From NCBI GenBank assembly GCA_041744375.1, contig JBGTLA010000088.1, forward strand, positions 1 to 56,503: a DNA stretch of 56,503 nucleotides, given 5' to 3'. Position 1 is the first letter of the stretch. Each line of letters begins with the position of its first letter. The notes below the pieces were generated by a model. The model searched no databases. It worked only from the letters and a program-made list of their open reading frames with translations, and was not told the DNA's origin. Shown piece after piece: positions 16,507-23,661 of this stretch. The DNA is from JBGTLA01 sp041744375 (lineage in GTDB: Bacteria > Actinomycetota > Acidimicrobiia > Spongiisociales > ZC4RG35). Both the position numbers and the translations under genes were made by a program.

Positions 16507-17000
16507 CCCTCGACGGTGACCCGTCCGGTCATACCGGCGGCATAGTGGCCGGGCTGGTGACAGCCGATGAGGACGGTGCCCTCCTCGCCGAAGGTCCAGG
16601 TGAGTTCGACCGTCTCGCCCGCGGGGATCGTGGCCACGTTCGGTTCGTCGTCGTGGCCCATTCCTCCCATCTCAGCCATCTCGGCTTCGTGTTCGTCCTG
16701 GGTCGCCTGGTCGCCGAGCGTGAAGTCATGGACCAGGGCTCCGTCGTTAGTGAGCCGGAAGGTGACGGTCTCGCCGGCGGCGACGGTGATGTCAGCCGGC
16801 TCGAATCTCATGTCATCGGTTGTCTGAATCTCGACCACGCGAGCGGCGTCGGCTGCGTCGGCAGGGGACCCGAAGGCGAACTCATGCCCTGTCGTCTCCG
16901 GTGTGGCGGTTTCGGCGCTGCCCTGTCCGCAGGCTGCAACGGCCAGGGCGAGAGCGAGGATCAAGGTTGGGGTGGCGACCCGCGTCAGAAGTCTCATCAT
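16503..17000 (-). CDS. Cupredoxin (type-1 copper protein) lipoprotein
   Basis: 165 residues from the ATG at 17000 (MMRLL), preceded by AGGAAA. Lipoprotein signal (ILALALAVAAC). The C-terminal half is a plastocyanin/azurin-like fold with copper ligands His (ALVHDF), Cys, His and Met (CHQPGHYAAGM). A Met/His/Glu-rich insert (HEAEMAEMGGMGHDDE) may bind extra copper. Exported copper carrier or electron shuttle. A longer frame upstream to 17192 overlaps the DUF6153 gene and is not needed. Confidence 0.9.
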   Translation of the reverse strand: MMRLLTRVATPTLILALALAVAACGQGSAETATPETTGHEFAFGSPADAADAARVVEIQTTDDMRFEPADITVAAGETVTFRLTNDGALVHDFTLGDQATQDEHEAEMAEMGGMGHDDEPNVATIPAGETVELTWTFGEEGTVLIGCHQPGHYAAGMTGRVTVEG

Positions 17001-17050
17001 TGGGTTTCCTCTCAAGTGGTTGGTGGTGTGCGAACGGTGAGCGGGTCGGC

Positions 17051-17392
17051 TCAAAGTCTGAGCACACACAACTTGAAAGGGAGTGGAGGCCCCGACGTCA
17101 TCGCGGGTTGGGTGGGTGTGAGCTGTGGGGGCAGATAGACGAGGTTGGCGAGGCTTTGCACGCTTTGGAGCCTTTTGAGCGATGACAGGCACAAGGTGGT
17201 GACAGCAGCCACGAAGACACAGAGCCCGATCGCTCCATGACCGTTGAGGCCCGCTTCGGTGTCGGCGGAATGAGCGGAGTGGGCCTGGTCAACGGTCGCA
17301 ACGACGGGGTCGAGCCCGTGCATCGACAGAAGGCCGGCGACCGACACTGCTGCGAGGAGGAGCATCACGCGGTGACGAGGCCAAGTCCACAT
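17051..17392 (-). CDS. DUF6153-like membrane protein
   Basis: 113 residues. Two hydrophobic segments (VMLLLAAVSVAGLLSMHGL; GAIGLCVFVAAVTTLCLSSL) around a His-containing loop (QAHSAHSADTEAGLNGHG). The MHGL motif at the end of the first helix is characteristic of DUF6153 proteins, often found in actinobacterial copper loci. It is 50 bases upstream of the cupredoxin gene on the same strand and probably heads that operon. Confidence 0.7.
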   Translation of the reverse strand: MWTWPRHRVMLLLAAVSVAGLLSMHGLDPVVATVDQAHSAHSADTEAGLNGHGAIGLCVFVAAVTTLCLSSLKRLQSVQSLANLVYLPPQLTPTQPAMTSGPPLPFKLCVLRL

Positions 17393-17506
17393 CTCGGACT
17401 CACGATATCGGCTGTAGGAGTTATCGGTAGCAGGTCCGGGGAGGTCTTAGTTTGGCGAATACCTTCGTGGGGTACGCCGTTTTCTCGCGAGTAGTGGAGT
17501 GATTCG

Positions 17507-18109
17507 ATGTCACGACGCGAGAAGACCACAGAGGTCAAACAGCCTGCCAACTCAGGTCACAGCCGCGATGGGGGCGGTGGCGGCATGATGTACCTCCGCT
17601 TCGGGGCCATGATCGCCACATCGATGGTGGTCATGTACGGGGTGATGTACCTGAACACCTTCGAGCTGACCCATGTGCGGTGGAGTGAGACCCGACTGTT
17701 CATGACCCTGCTGATGGGGTCGACGATGGCGATGATCATGCTCGGCTACATGCTGGGCATGTACAAGAACCGGCGGCTCAACATCGCGATCGTGGCAGCG
17801 AGCCTCGTCCTCTTCGGGCTAGGCACATGGCTGGTGCGCAGCCAGACCACTATTCAGGAGACCTCCTATATGAGCGCAATGATCCCCCATCATTCGATCG
17901 CCATTCTCACTTCAGAGCGTTCTGAGATCGACGATATCAGGGTCTGCGAGCTAGCCGTGGAGATCATCGAGGCGCAGCGTAGGGAGATCTCGGAAATGGA
18001 GTGGCTGATCGACGATATCGCTCGCAACGGTGCCGCGGAGACGTCAGCCGAGGCAGATCAGCGGCCGACGCCTGACTTTGAGGGCTCCAGCGCCCGGTCA
18101 TGTCCTTGA
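17507..18109 (+). CDS. DUF305-family membrane protein
   Basis: 200 residues. Three membrane helices in the first 120 residues (GAMIATSMVVMYGVMYL; LFMTLLMGSTMAMIMLGYML; IAIVAASLVLFGLGTWLV). A short DUF305 segment follows with SYMSAMIPHHSIAI, RVCELAVEIIEAQRREI and EMEWLI. The MIPHH motif is the conserved metal-binding core of DUF305 (ferritin-like helices). It is divergent from the DUF6153-cupredoxin operon, with 114 bases of shared promoter region. Probably copper-related. Confidence 0.85.
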   Translation: MSRREKTTEVKQPANSGHSRDGGGGGMMYLRFGAMIATSMVVMYGVMYLNTFELTHVRWSETRLFMTLLMGSTMAMIMLGYMLGMYKNRRLNIAIVAASLVLFGLGTWLVRSQTTIQETSYMSAMIPHHSIAILTSERSEIDDIRVCELAVEIIEAQRREISEMEWLIDDIARNGAAETSAEADQRPTPDFEGSSARSCP

Positions 18110-18174
18110 TTCGCCTCGCCGCTGGGTGAGGCCCCTCGATTGGTGGCATGTCCCCGAACTGTCAGTAGTGGGCG

Positions 18175-18422
18175 CTACCCGCCTAGGGCGGCCAGGAGGG
18201 CACCGTCGCCGTGGTGGCCGGGCTCGCAAATGGGCGCCAGAAAGGACGGTCCCTGGTCGGTGCCGCGTAGGCCTTCGCGGTGGCATTGGGCGCAGTTACC
18301 GGCGAAGAGTTCGTTGCCCTCGGTAATCGGTTGGGGGCCCGCGGGGGGATCCTACTGCCCGAACCCGCGCCACCGCAGCCGACTAGGGCCAGCGGGGCCA
18401 CGACCAGTGCCGTGGCCGTCAT
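18175..18422 (-). pseudogene. c-type cytochrome lipoprotein, frameshifted
   Basis: Starts at the ATG at 18422, overlapping the ATPase stop (ATGA). The first frame gives a lipoprotein signal (ALVVAPLALVGC). After the run of six C near 18346, the expected protein continues one frame over as GNELFAGNCAQCHREGLRG, with a CAQCH heme site, and ends at a TAG at 18175. A single base change in the C run would restore it, so this may be a sequencing error or a genuine lesion. Confidence 0.7.
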
Positions 18423-20485
18423 TCGGCGGGGCGGAGCTGGAGGCGGCGGAGGAACTGGGCGTTGACGGCGACGATCACGGTGGAGGCGCTCATCAGCACC
18501 GCCGCGGCGGCGGGGGCGAGCACGAACCCCGCCCAAGCCAGAGCTCCGGCCGCGAGGGGGATGGCCACCACGTTGTAGCCGGTGGCCCAGGCAAGGTTCT
18601 GGACCATCTTGCGGTAGCCGGCCTGGGAGAGGCGGCGGATGCCGACTACACCGCGGGGGTCGTCGGAGGCGAGGACGATGCCGGCCGATTCGATGGCGAC
18701 GTCGGTGCCGGCGCCGATGGCGATCCCGACGTCGGCTTGGGCCAGGGCGGGAGCGTCGTTGACTCCGTCGCCCACCATCGCCACCCGCTGTCCTTGCTGC
18801 TGGAGGTTTTCGACCTCGGAGTGTTTGTCCTCGGGCAGGACCTCGGCGAGGACCTGGTCGATATCGAGTTCGGCGGCGACGGCGTCGGCAACTTGGCGGG
18901 CGTCGCCGGTGATCATCGCCACCCTCACGCCCAGCTTGTGGAGCTCGTCGACGGCCTGGCGGGATTCGGCCCGCACCTCGTCTTCGACCGAGAAGGCCCC
19001 GGTGACGGCGCCGCTCTCGATCACATACAGCACCGCGGCGCCGCGTCGTTTCCACTCCTCCACGGAGGCATCGAGCGTGGAGGGGACTTCCAGGTCCCGT
19101 TCGGCCAGGATGGTCGGTCCCCCCACCGCCACCTTGGAGCCGTCGACGTCGGCTTCCACCCCGCGGCCGCTCATCGACCTGAAACCCGAGGCGGTGGGGA
19201 TCGCGCCGCGTTCTTTGGCGGCGGTGACGATCGCACGGGCCAGGGGATGCTCAGAATCCGACTCGACCGCGGCCGCCGTCGCCAGCACCCGGTCGTCGTC
19301 GCCGTCGACTGTCGCCAGGCCGGTCAGGCGGTGGCTTCCCTTGGTGAGGGTTCCGGTCTTGTCGAACAGGACTACGTCGACGGTGCGCATCCGTTCGAGG
19401 GCGAGACGGTCCTTGACGAGGATGCCGTTGCGGGCGGCCATCGAAGTGGAGATGGCGATGACGAGGGGGATGGCCAACCCGAGGGCGTGCGGACAGGCGA
19501 TGACCAGCACCGCCACCGTGCGGACCACCGCCTGGTCGGGCTGTCCCGCGATCAGCCAGGCGACGACTGTCACTACCGCGGCGGCCACCGCCACATAGAA
19601 AAGCCAGGCGGCGGCCCGGTCGGCCAGCACCTGAGCCCGGGAGCGGGACTCCTGCGCCTGGGCCACCAGTCGCTGAATGCCCGCCAGCGCAGTGTCGTCG
19701 CCGACGGCGCTCACCCGCACCCGGATGGAGCTGTCGGTGGCGACGGTGCCGGCCACCACATGGTCGCCTTCGCTCTTGGGGACCGGTTTCGACTCGCCCG
19801 TCACCATCGACTCGTCCATCTCGACCGCGCCGCTGATGATGTCCCCATCGGCGGGTACCCGTGCCCCCGGACGGACCAGCACGACGTCGTCGACCCGCAG
19901 TTCGCTGACCGAAACGGTCTCGGTGTCGCTGTCGGTGACCCGCTCGGCCTCGTCGGGCAGCAACTCGGCCAGAGCCGCAAGCGCACCGCGGGCCTGGCCG
20001 ATGGCACGCATCTCCATCCAGTGACCCAAAAGCATGATGGTGATCAGTGCCGCCAGTTCCCACCAGAAGTCGAGGTCGAACCAACCCAGTGTGGTGGCGG
20101 CCGAGGCGACGAACGCGACCGTGATCGCCATCCCGATCAGCAGCATCATCCCCGGCTGGCGGTCACGCGCCTCCTGTACCGCTCCTTTCAGGAACGGGGA
20201 GCCGCCGTAGACGAATATCACCGTTCCCAGCACCGGGGCGACCCAGCCCGAGCCGGGGAAGGAGGGGGCGGTGTACCCGAACCACTGCTGGATCATCTCC
20301 GAAAAGAAAACCACCGGCAGGGTGAGGAAAAGCGACAGCCAGAACCGGTCCCGGAACATGGCCACGCTGTGCCCAGCGTGCTTGTCATGCCCGTTGCCGC
20401 CATGGCCGTGGTGCCCCGACGGCGAGGGCCCATCCCCTGCCTCGTGGTGGATGTCGGGTTGTGAATGATGTGAATGGTCTGTCAT
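18419..20485 (-). CDS. copB: Copper-translocating P-type ATPase, CopB type
   Basis: 688 residues. His-rich cytoplasmic N-terminus (HHGHGGNGHDKHAGH) in place of CxxC domains. The membrane motif CPH at about 331-333 (VIACPHALGL) marks the P1B-3 (CopB) group. Other motifs: TGES (MVTGESKPV), phosphorylated Asp in DKTGTLTKG (~375), HP (SEHPLARA) and GDGVNDAPAL. About eight membrane helices. Exports Cu(I) or Cu(II) from the cytoplasm at the cost of ATP. It lies 18 bases downstream of the second csoR gene and is followed by the broken cytochrome gene. Confidence 0.94.
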   Translation of the reverse strand: MTDHSHHSQPDIHHEAGDGPSPSGHHGHGGNGHDKHAGHSVAMFRDRFWLSLFLTLPVVFFSEMIQQWFGYTAPSFPGSGWVAPVLGTVIFVYGGSPFLKGAVQEARDRQPGMMLLIGMAITVAFVASAATTLGWFDLDFWWELAALITIMLLGHWMEMRAIGQARGALAALAELLPDEAERVTDSDTETVSVSELRVDDVVLVRPGARVPADGDIISGAVEMDESMVTGESKPVPKSEGDHVVAGTVATDSSIRVRVSAVGDDTALAGIQRLVAQAQESRSRAQVLADRAAAWLFYVAVAAAVVTVVAWLIAGQPDQAVVRTVAVLVIACPHALGLAIPLVIAISTSMAARNGILVKDRLALERMRTVDVVLFDKTGTLTKGSHRLTGLATVDGDDDRVLATAAAVESDSEHPLARAIVTAAKERGAIPTASGFRSMSGRGVEADVDGSKVAVGGPTILAERDLEVPSTLDASVEEWKRRGAAVLYVIESGAVTGAFSVEDEVRAESRQAVDELHKLGVRVAMITGDARQVADAVAAELDIDQVLAEVLPEDKHSEVENLQQQGQRVAMVGDGVNDAPALAQADVGIAIGAGTDVAIESAGIVLASDDPRGVVGIRRLSQAGYRKMVQNLAWATGYNVVAIPLAAGALAWAGFVLAPAAAAVLMSASTVIVAVNAQFLRRLQLRPAE

Positions 20486-20503
20486 GTGTGTTTCCTCGGC
20501 CCT

Positions 20504-20791
20504 CTATGAGCGGATCAGCCGTTCGATGGCCCGGGTGGCCTCGGTCACCATCTCATCGGCCCCCTGCCCGTCGCCCTTCTCGGCCGCCGCCCGCACGCAA
20601 TGGCGGACGTGCTCGTCCAACAGTCCCACCGCCACACCCTTGAGGGCGGCGGTGACCGCGTTGACCTGGGTGAGGACATCGATGCAGTACTTGTCCTCGG
20701 CGATCATCCGCTGGAGGCCCCGCACCTGACCCTCGATGCGGGCCAGACGATTGAGATAATCCTCCCTGTTGATGGCATACCCGCGCATCAT
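20504..20791 (-). CDS. csoR: CsoR-family copper-sensing repressor (second copy)
   Basis: 95 residues. Cys36 (KYCIDV), His61 and Cys65 (EHVRHC) match the Cu(I)-binding triad of mycobacterial CsoR even in numbering. The start is the ATG at 20791 or 20788. It heads the copB operon on the minus strand, downstream of the small YHS gene, and probably controls the divergent promoters around 21139-21170. It shares only the family core with the first copy. Confidence 0.92.
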   Translation of the reverse strand: MMRGYAINREDYLNRLARIEGQVRGLQRMIAEDKYCIDVLTQVNAVTAALKGVAVGLLDEHVRHCVRAAAEKGDGQGADEMVTEATRAIERLIRS

Positions 20792-20854
20792 GCTCCCTTG
20801 CTAGCCAAGGGGGGACACGGCGGCACTCCCGTGGTCGACCCGATCTGGTCTTGG

Positions 20855-21001
20855 TCAGACTGGCCCTGTGAACCAGTCGGGGTTGGCATCGAAAAGATCG
20901 GCGCAGATGTCACAGCACAGCCAGTAACGCCGGCCGCCATGCTCGCCGTCCAGGCCCTCGGCCTCGGCTTCACTCTTGATGACTGTCGACCCGACCAGCA
21001 C
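20855..21001 (-). CDS. Small YHS-domain protein
   Basis: 48 residues from a GTG at 20999-21001; the start is uncertain because a stop lies just upstream. The sequence GEHGGRRYWLCCDICADLF followed by DANPDWF matches the YHS metal-binding fold (…GxxYxFCxxxCxxxFxxNPxxY), with Cys pairs CC and C. YHS modules accompany copper ATPases and often bind or deliver Cu or Hg. It lies just upstream of the second csoR on the same strand. Confidence 0.65.
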   Translation of the reverse strand: MLVGSTVIKSEAEAEGLDGEHGGRRYWLCCDICADLFDANPDWFTGPV

Positions 21002-21138
21002 CGGGCGCTCGCCGACACCCTGTCATGAAGCGCCGACGATCGCCTCCGGTGACAGCCGTGACTACGGCTGTGTTCGATTCGGGGACGGACCGGGCTCTCC
21101 ATTGGCGGCTCCTTTGAGCGTATCGATCATCCGCATAT

Positions 21139-21170
21139 GACATATAGTATAGGGGGGTAGGGTATATGTC
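21139..21170 (+). promoter_or_regulatory. Putative CsoR operator between divergent copper operons
   Basis: GACATATA (21139-21146) and TATATGTC (21163-21170) are perfect inverted arms around a G-rich core (TAGGGGGGTAGGG). This is the A/T-arm, G-tract-centre shape of CsoR binding sites. It sits in the 326-base gap between the YHS-csoR-copB operon and the PCYCGC operon, and is the only AT-rich stretch nearby, so it probably overlaps both promoters. Confidence 0.65.
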
Positions 21171-21327
21171 AATATCCCCAGATTCGGGTGGTAGCCACAC
21201 AGAGAACACACGATGAAGAAGGAGTGGGGGTCGGTCGAAGGAAGCCCTCGGAAGGGACTTTCGCCCCAGTCGAGTAGGGACCTGGGCCTGACGGCAAGTG
21301 CGATCGGAGCAGCGAACATGTGCGGTG

Positions 21328-21849
21328 ATGCCTTCACCTGAATCCCCCATCACCCCCTCCGAGGAGCCCCAGCCGTTCGACGAGATGATCCGCCGGACGT
21401 TACGGCTTGGGTGGACTATGGCCGCGGTTGTCGCTGTTGCCTTGTCTGCAGTAGCTTTCCAGGCGACCCTGATCGGCCGTCCAGCGGTCGAATCGGCGAA
21501 CCCCACCGCCACAGAGACCATGGTGGGGGTCGCACCGGGCGGGGTGCTGGCCCCAGACGACGTGCCGCTTGGACTGGTAGCCCATTACCAGGCGGCACAG
21601 GCCCACCCGGACATCTTCGAGGCCGTTCCGTGCTTCTGCGGCTGTGAGGAGATGCTCAGCCACCGCCACCTCGGCGACTGCTTCGTCCGCGCCGACGGCC
21701 AAGGCCTCGAGGCCCATGCCCTTGGCTGCGCCGTCTGCCTCGGCGAAGCCCAACAGGTGATGGATCTCATCGCAGCCGGCATCGAAGACCCTGACAAGAT
21801 CAGAGACGCCGTCGTCGCCGAGTGGTCCGACCCTTACCTCAACCAGTGA
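21328..21849 (+). CDS. PCYCGC-motif membrane-anchored protein
   Basis: 173 residues. One N-terminal membrane anchor (LGWTMAAVVAVALSAVAF). The outer domain has VPCFCGCEEM, a PCYCGC-type motif, then HRHLGDCFV and a further Cys pair (GCAVCLGEA), a likely metal-binding site. It ends with a helix predicted to pack on it. PCYCGC proteins occur in copper and mercury loci; their chemistry is unproven. First gene of a plus-strand pair next to the palindromic operator. Confidence 0.8.
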   Translation: MPSPESPITPSEEPQPFDEMIRRTLRLGWTMAAVVAVALSAVAFQATLIGRPAVESANPTATETMVGVAPGGVLAPDDVPLGLVAHYQAAQAHPDIFEAVPCFCGCEEMLSHRHLGDCFVRADGQGLEAHALGCAVCLGEAQQVMDLIAAGIEDPDKIRDAVVAEWSDPYLNQ

Positions 21850-21862
21850 CAGGAACACCACC

Positions 21863-22369
21863 ATGAGCAAGAAAACTCGCCGAGCTAGCCGATCCTCCCT
21901 CCTCGGTATCGTCGCAACCGTCGCCTTCTTCGGCCTGGTCGGCGCCCTATTCGCGCTCCGAGCCTCCAACCCACCCGAGACCGGGCCAATGGGTGGGCTC
22001 ATGTATGAGGCGACCATGCAGGCATCCGGGATAGCGGTCGCCGGCGGCCTCCAGGTAGACGGTGCCCAAGTGGCGATGGGCCAGGTCCCCAACAACGTCA
22101 CCGTCATTCCCGAATGGACCATCACCAACATCAGCGACCACCCCGTCACCCTCGGCGAACCGCACGCCTCGGTCATCAAAGGCTGCTGTCCCGGTCCCCT
22201 CGAGCTGACCGCCACCACCCTCGCACCCGGCGAGTCCACCGAGCTCACCTTCCCCCTCCAAATGCACGACGGCATGGACGGCCCCCACGACTTCGACATC
22301 CACGTCCCCATCCTCGACACCGACGTGTACCTGACCCTCGGAGTCAACGGAACGTTCGGCTCAACCTGA
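21863..22369 (+). CDS. Membrane-anchored protein with CCPGP motif (DUF1573-like)
   Basis: 168 residues. N-terminal anchor (LLGIVATVAFFGLVGALFAL). The outer beta-rich domain contains TITNISDHPVTLGEPHA, KGCCPGPLEL, TLAPGESTELTF and LQMHDGMDGPHDFDIHV. It resembles the Ig-like DUF1573 fold, in which a Cys-bearing loop follows the first strands. The Cys pair plus Met/His-rich loop (QMHDGMDGPH) suggests copper binding. It starts 13 bases after the PCYCGC gene and is probably co-expressed. Confidence 0.7.
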   Translation: MSKKTRRASRSSLLGIVATVAFFGLVGALFALRASNPPETGPMGGLMYEATMQASGIAVAGGLQVDGAQVAMGQVPNNVTVIPEWTITNISDHPVTLGEPHASVIKGCCPGPLELTATTLAPGESTELTFPLQMHDGMDGPHDFDIHVPILDTDVYLTLGVNGTFGST

Positions 22370-23254
22370 CCCGACGCAACATCACGCCAACGGGCATCAT
22401 GCTGGAACGGCCGCAGGAGATGGTGCCCCCGGAGGCTGAGACCCACGATTCGACCACCGCGGAGGGACACGTCGGTCCAAGGGGCGACGGCAATGTCGCT
22501 GACGGCGGTCCCGCGATTGGATTCGGTGCCGACACCGGCGGCGCGAGCAATGAGGAGACGGTCACGCTGACGTTAATGGGCTCCGCCTCGAAGGCCGACC
22601 AAGACGCTGGATACGACCTCTTCTCGTCGATCGCTGCGGCCATCGACAACGCCAAGTCTCGTTCGGAAAGTTCAGCAACGAGCTCACCGTCCCTGAAGCT
22701 GTCGCTGCAGAGATCGAGAGACTCCTCGGTGGTCTCGGCGTTGCCATAAGCCGACAAGAAAGTCCTCGAACAGCGCTCTGGGCTCGATTTTCATCGGCGA
22801 TCGGGCCAATGGAACGATAAGTTGCGGGTCGTCGACCGAAGGCGTGATAGATACGTCGAGATGATCAGGGATTCCGACGGCATCTTGATACGGCACGTCG
22901 ATGTTCCGCTCAGCGAACATCGGGGCCATGGAGCCGACAGGACCAACCAAAGGCCCATCCGTGAAGTGGTGCGTCCGTGCGGCTACCCGGCAGGACGCCA
23001 CGCCTCCCTGTAACCTTGTCCCAACACAGGTCCATGAAGGTGAAAATCGCTCGGCGGTCGGTTTCGGCTTTCTGCTTCGTGGCAGTGGAGGTGGGCACCG
23101 GGCGTGGTGTAACGCCTCGGCCAGGGAGCCGTGCTGAAATTGCCCTGGTGGAGTCGAGCATCTGCCCTTCTTCGCTGTACACCTGATAACTGAGGCCAAA
23201 CGCTGGCGCAAACCGTGGGGAAACGCCTGGTAGCACACCGTTAAACGCCCCGTC
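22370..23254. other. Island right end, decayed or unidentified coding
   Basis: No recognisable intact gene. Around 22540-22640 a plus frame reads TVTLTLMGSASKADQDAGYD, and then in another frame VSFGKFSNELTVPEAVAAEI (about 22645-22715), as if one reading frame had shifted. The right-hand part near 22700-22990 has open frames on both strands. These look like remnants of transferred genes; none can be named. Confidence 0.4.
22822..23013 (+). CDS. Possible small protein fragment
   Basis: TTG at 22822. The frame contains YVEMIRDSDGILIRHVDVPL then SEHRGHG, reminiscent of short actinobacterial proteins ending in PLSxHRGHGS. The expected stop after that motif is missing, and the rest is Arg/Pro-rich, so the end is probably out of frame. 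Weak evidence. Confidence 0.3.
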   Translation: MRVVDRRRDRYVEMIRDSDGILIRHVDVPLSEHRGHGADRTNQRPIREVVRPCGYPAGRHASL

Positions 23255-23297
23255 CTTCTAATCCGCAGGTTGGGGGTTCGATTCCCTCCCGGGGTGC
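23255..23297 (+). repeat. attR: copy of tRNA-Arg 3' end
   Basis: Same 43 bp as 10486-10528 with two T-loop differences (GTTCGATTC here, GTTCAAGTC in the intact gene). No 5' half of a tRNA precedes it, so it is not a functional tRNA. Confidence 0.88.
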
Positions 23298-23322
23298 CAC
23301 CCGAGTCCAGTCGCGTACTCTT

Positions 23323-23522
23323 CAAGTGGCTGTCGCTCAGCTTGGTTGGAGCGGTTGGGCGGGGTGTGGTGGTGGGGGTCGAGTGGGGGCCGTGGCGGTC
23401 AAGGGGTGGACTTGTTGTCTTCGTGGTGGTCGTAGCTCAGCTTGGTTGGAGCAGTTGGGCGGGGAGTGGTGGTGGGGGTCGAGTGGGGGCCGTGGCGGTC
23501 AAGGGGTAGACTTGTTGTCTTC
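23323..23522 (+). repeat. 100-bp tandem repeat with truncated tRNA-His copies
   Basis: Two units of exactly 100 bp. In the 82 bases after the D-arm they differ at only three positions. Each begins with a tRNA-His-like start (GTxGCTCAGCTTGGTTGGAGC) and then diverges into a G-rich stretch. A third, intact start at 23525 is the real tRNA-His. No anticodon arm or pairing acceptor 3' half is present in the two copies. Confidence 0.85.
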
Positions 23523-23524
23523 GT

Positions 23525-23600
23525 GGTGGCCGTAGCTCAGCTTGGTTAGAGCGCCAGGTTGTGGCCCTGGAGGTCGGGGGTTCAAGTCCCCTCGGTCACC
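23525..23600 (+). tRNA. tRNA-His(GTG)
   Basis: Extra G at -1 (23525) as required for His, acceptor GTGGCCG/CGGTCAC, anticodon loop TTGTGGC between CCAGG/CCTGG, T-loop GTTCAAGTC. Confidence 0.95.
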
Positions 23601-23607
23601 CCCAAGT

Positions 23608-23637
23608 GCCGCCGCCCCGTCGGTTCGGGGCGGCGGC
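23608..23637 (+). terminator. Strong hairpin after tRNA-His
   Basis: Perfect 12-bp stem GCCGCCGCCCCG / CGGGGCGGCGGC with a 6-base loop, between tRNA-His and tig. It has no T-run, but the stem is very stable. Confidence 0.65.
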
Positions 23638-23661
23638 TCAGCAAACACGACAGGAGTCTCA

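Larger units (their letters stand above)
10486..23297 (+). mobile_element. Genomic island in tRNA-Arg carrying copper-handling genes
   Basis: 12.8 kb bounded by direct repeats of the tRNA-Arg 3' end. A decayed integrase lies directly inside the left end and an IS256-type transposase follows. The cargo includes CsoR repressors, a copper P-type ATPase, a type-1 copper protein, cytochromes c, and DUF305, YHS and PCYCGC proteins. Several genes are frameshifted or truncated, so the element is old and probably no longer mobile on its own. Confidence 0.85.

Noticed and set aside
17460..17474. Third CsoR-like operator (TACC…GGTA) before the DUF305 gene
   Set aside because: Arms are only four bases and the centre is not G-tract symmetric; too weak to list.
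18140..20464. 774-residue plus-strand open frame opposite the copper ATPase
   Set aside because: It is the antisense shadow of copB, an effect of high GC; the His/Gly-rich translation has no family features.
23323..23522. Possible CRISPR or additional functional tRNAs
   Set aside because: Only two 100-bp units, no short repeats with unique spacers, and the units lack anticodon and acceptor 3' arms.
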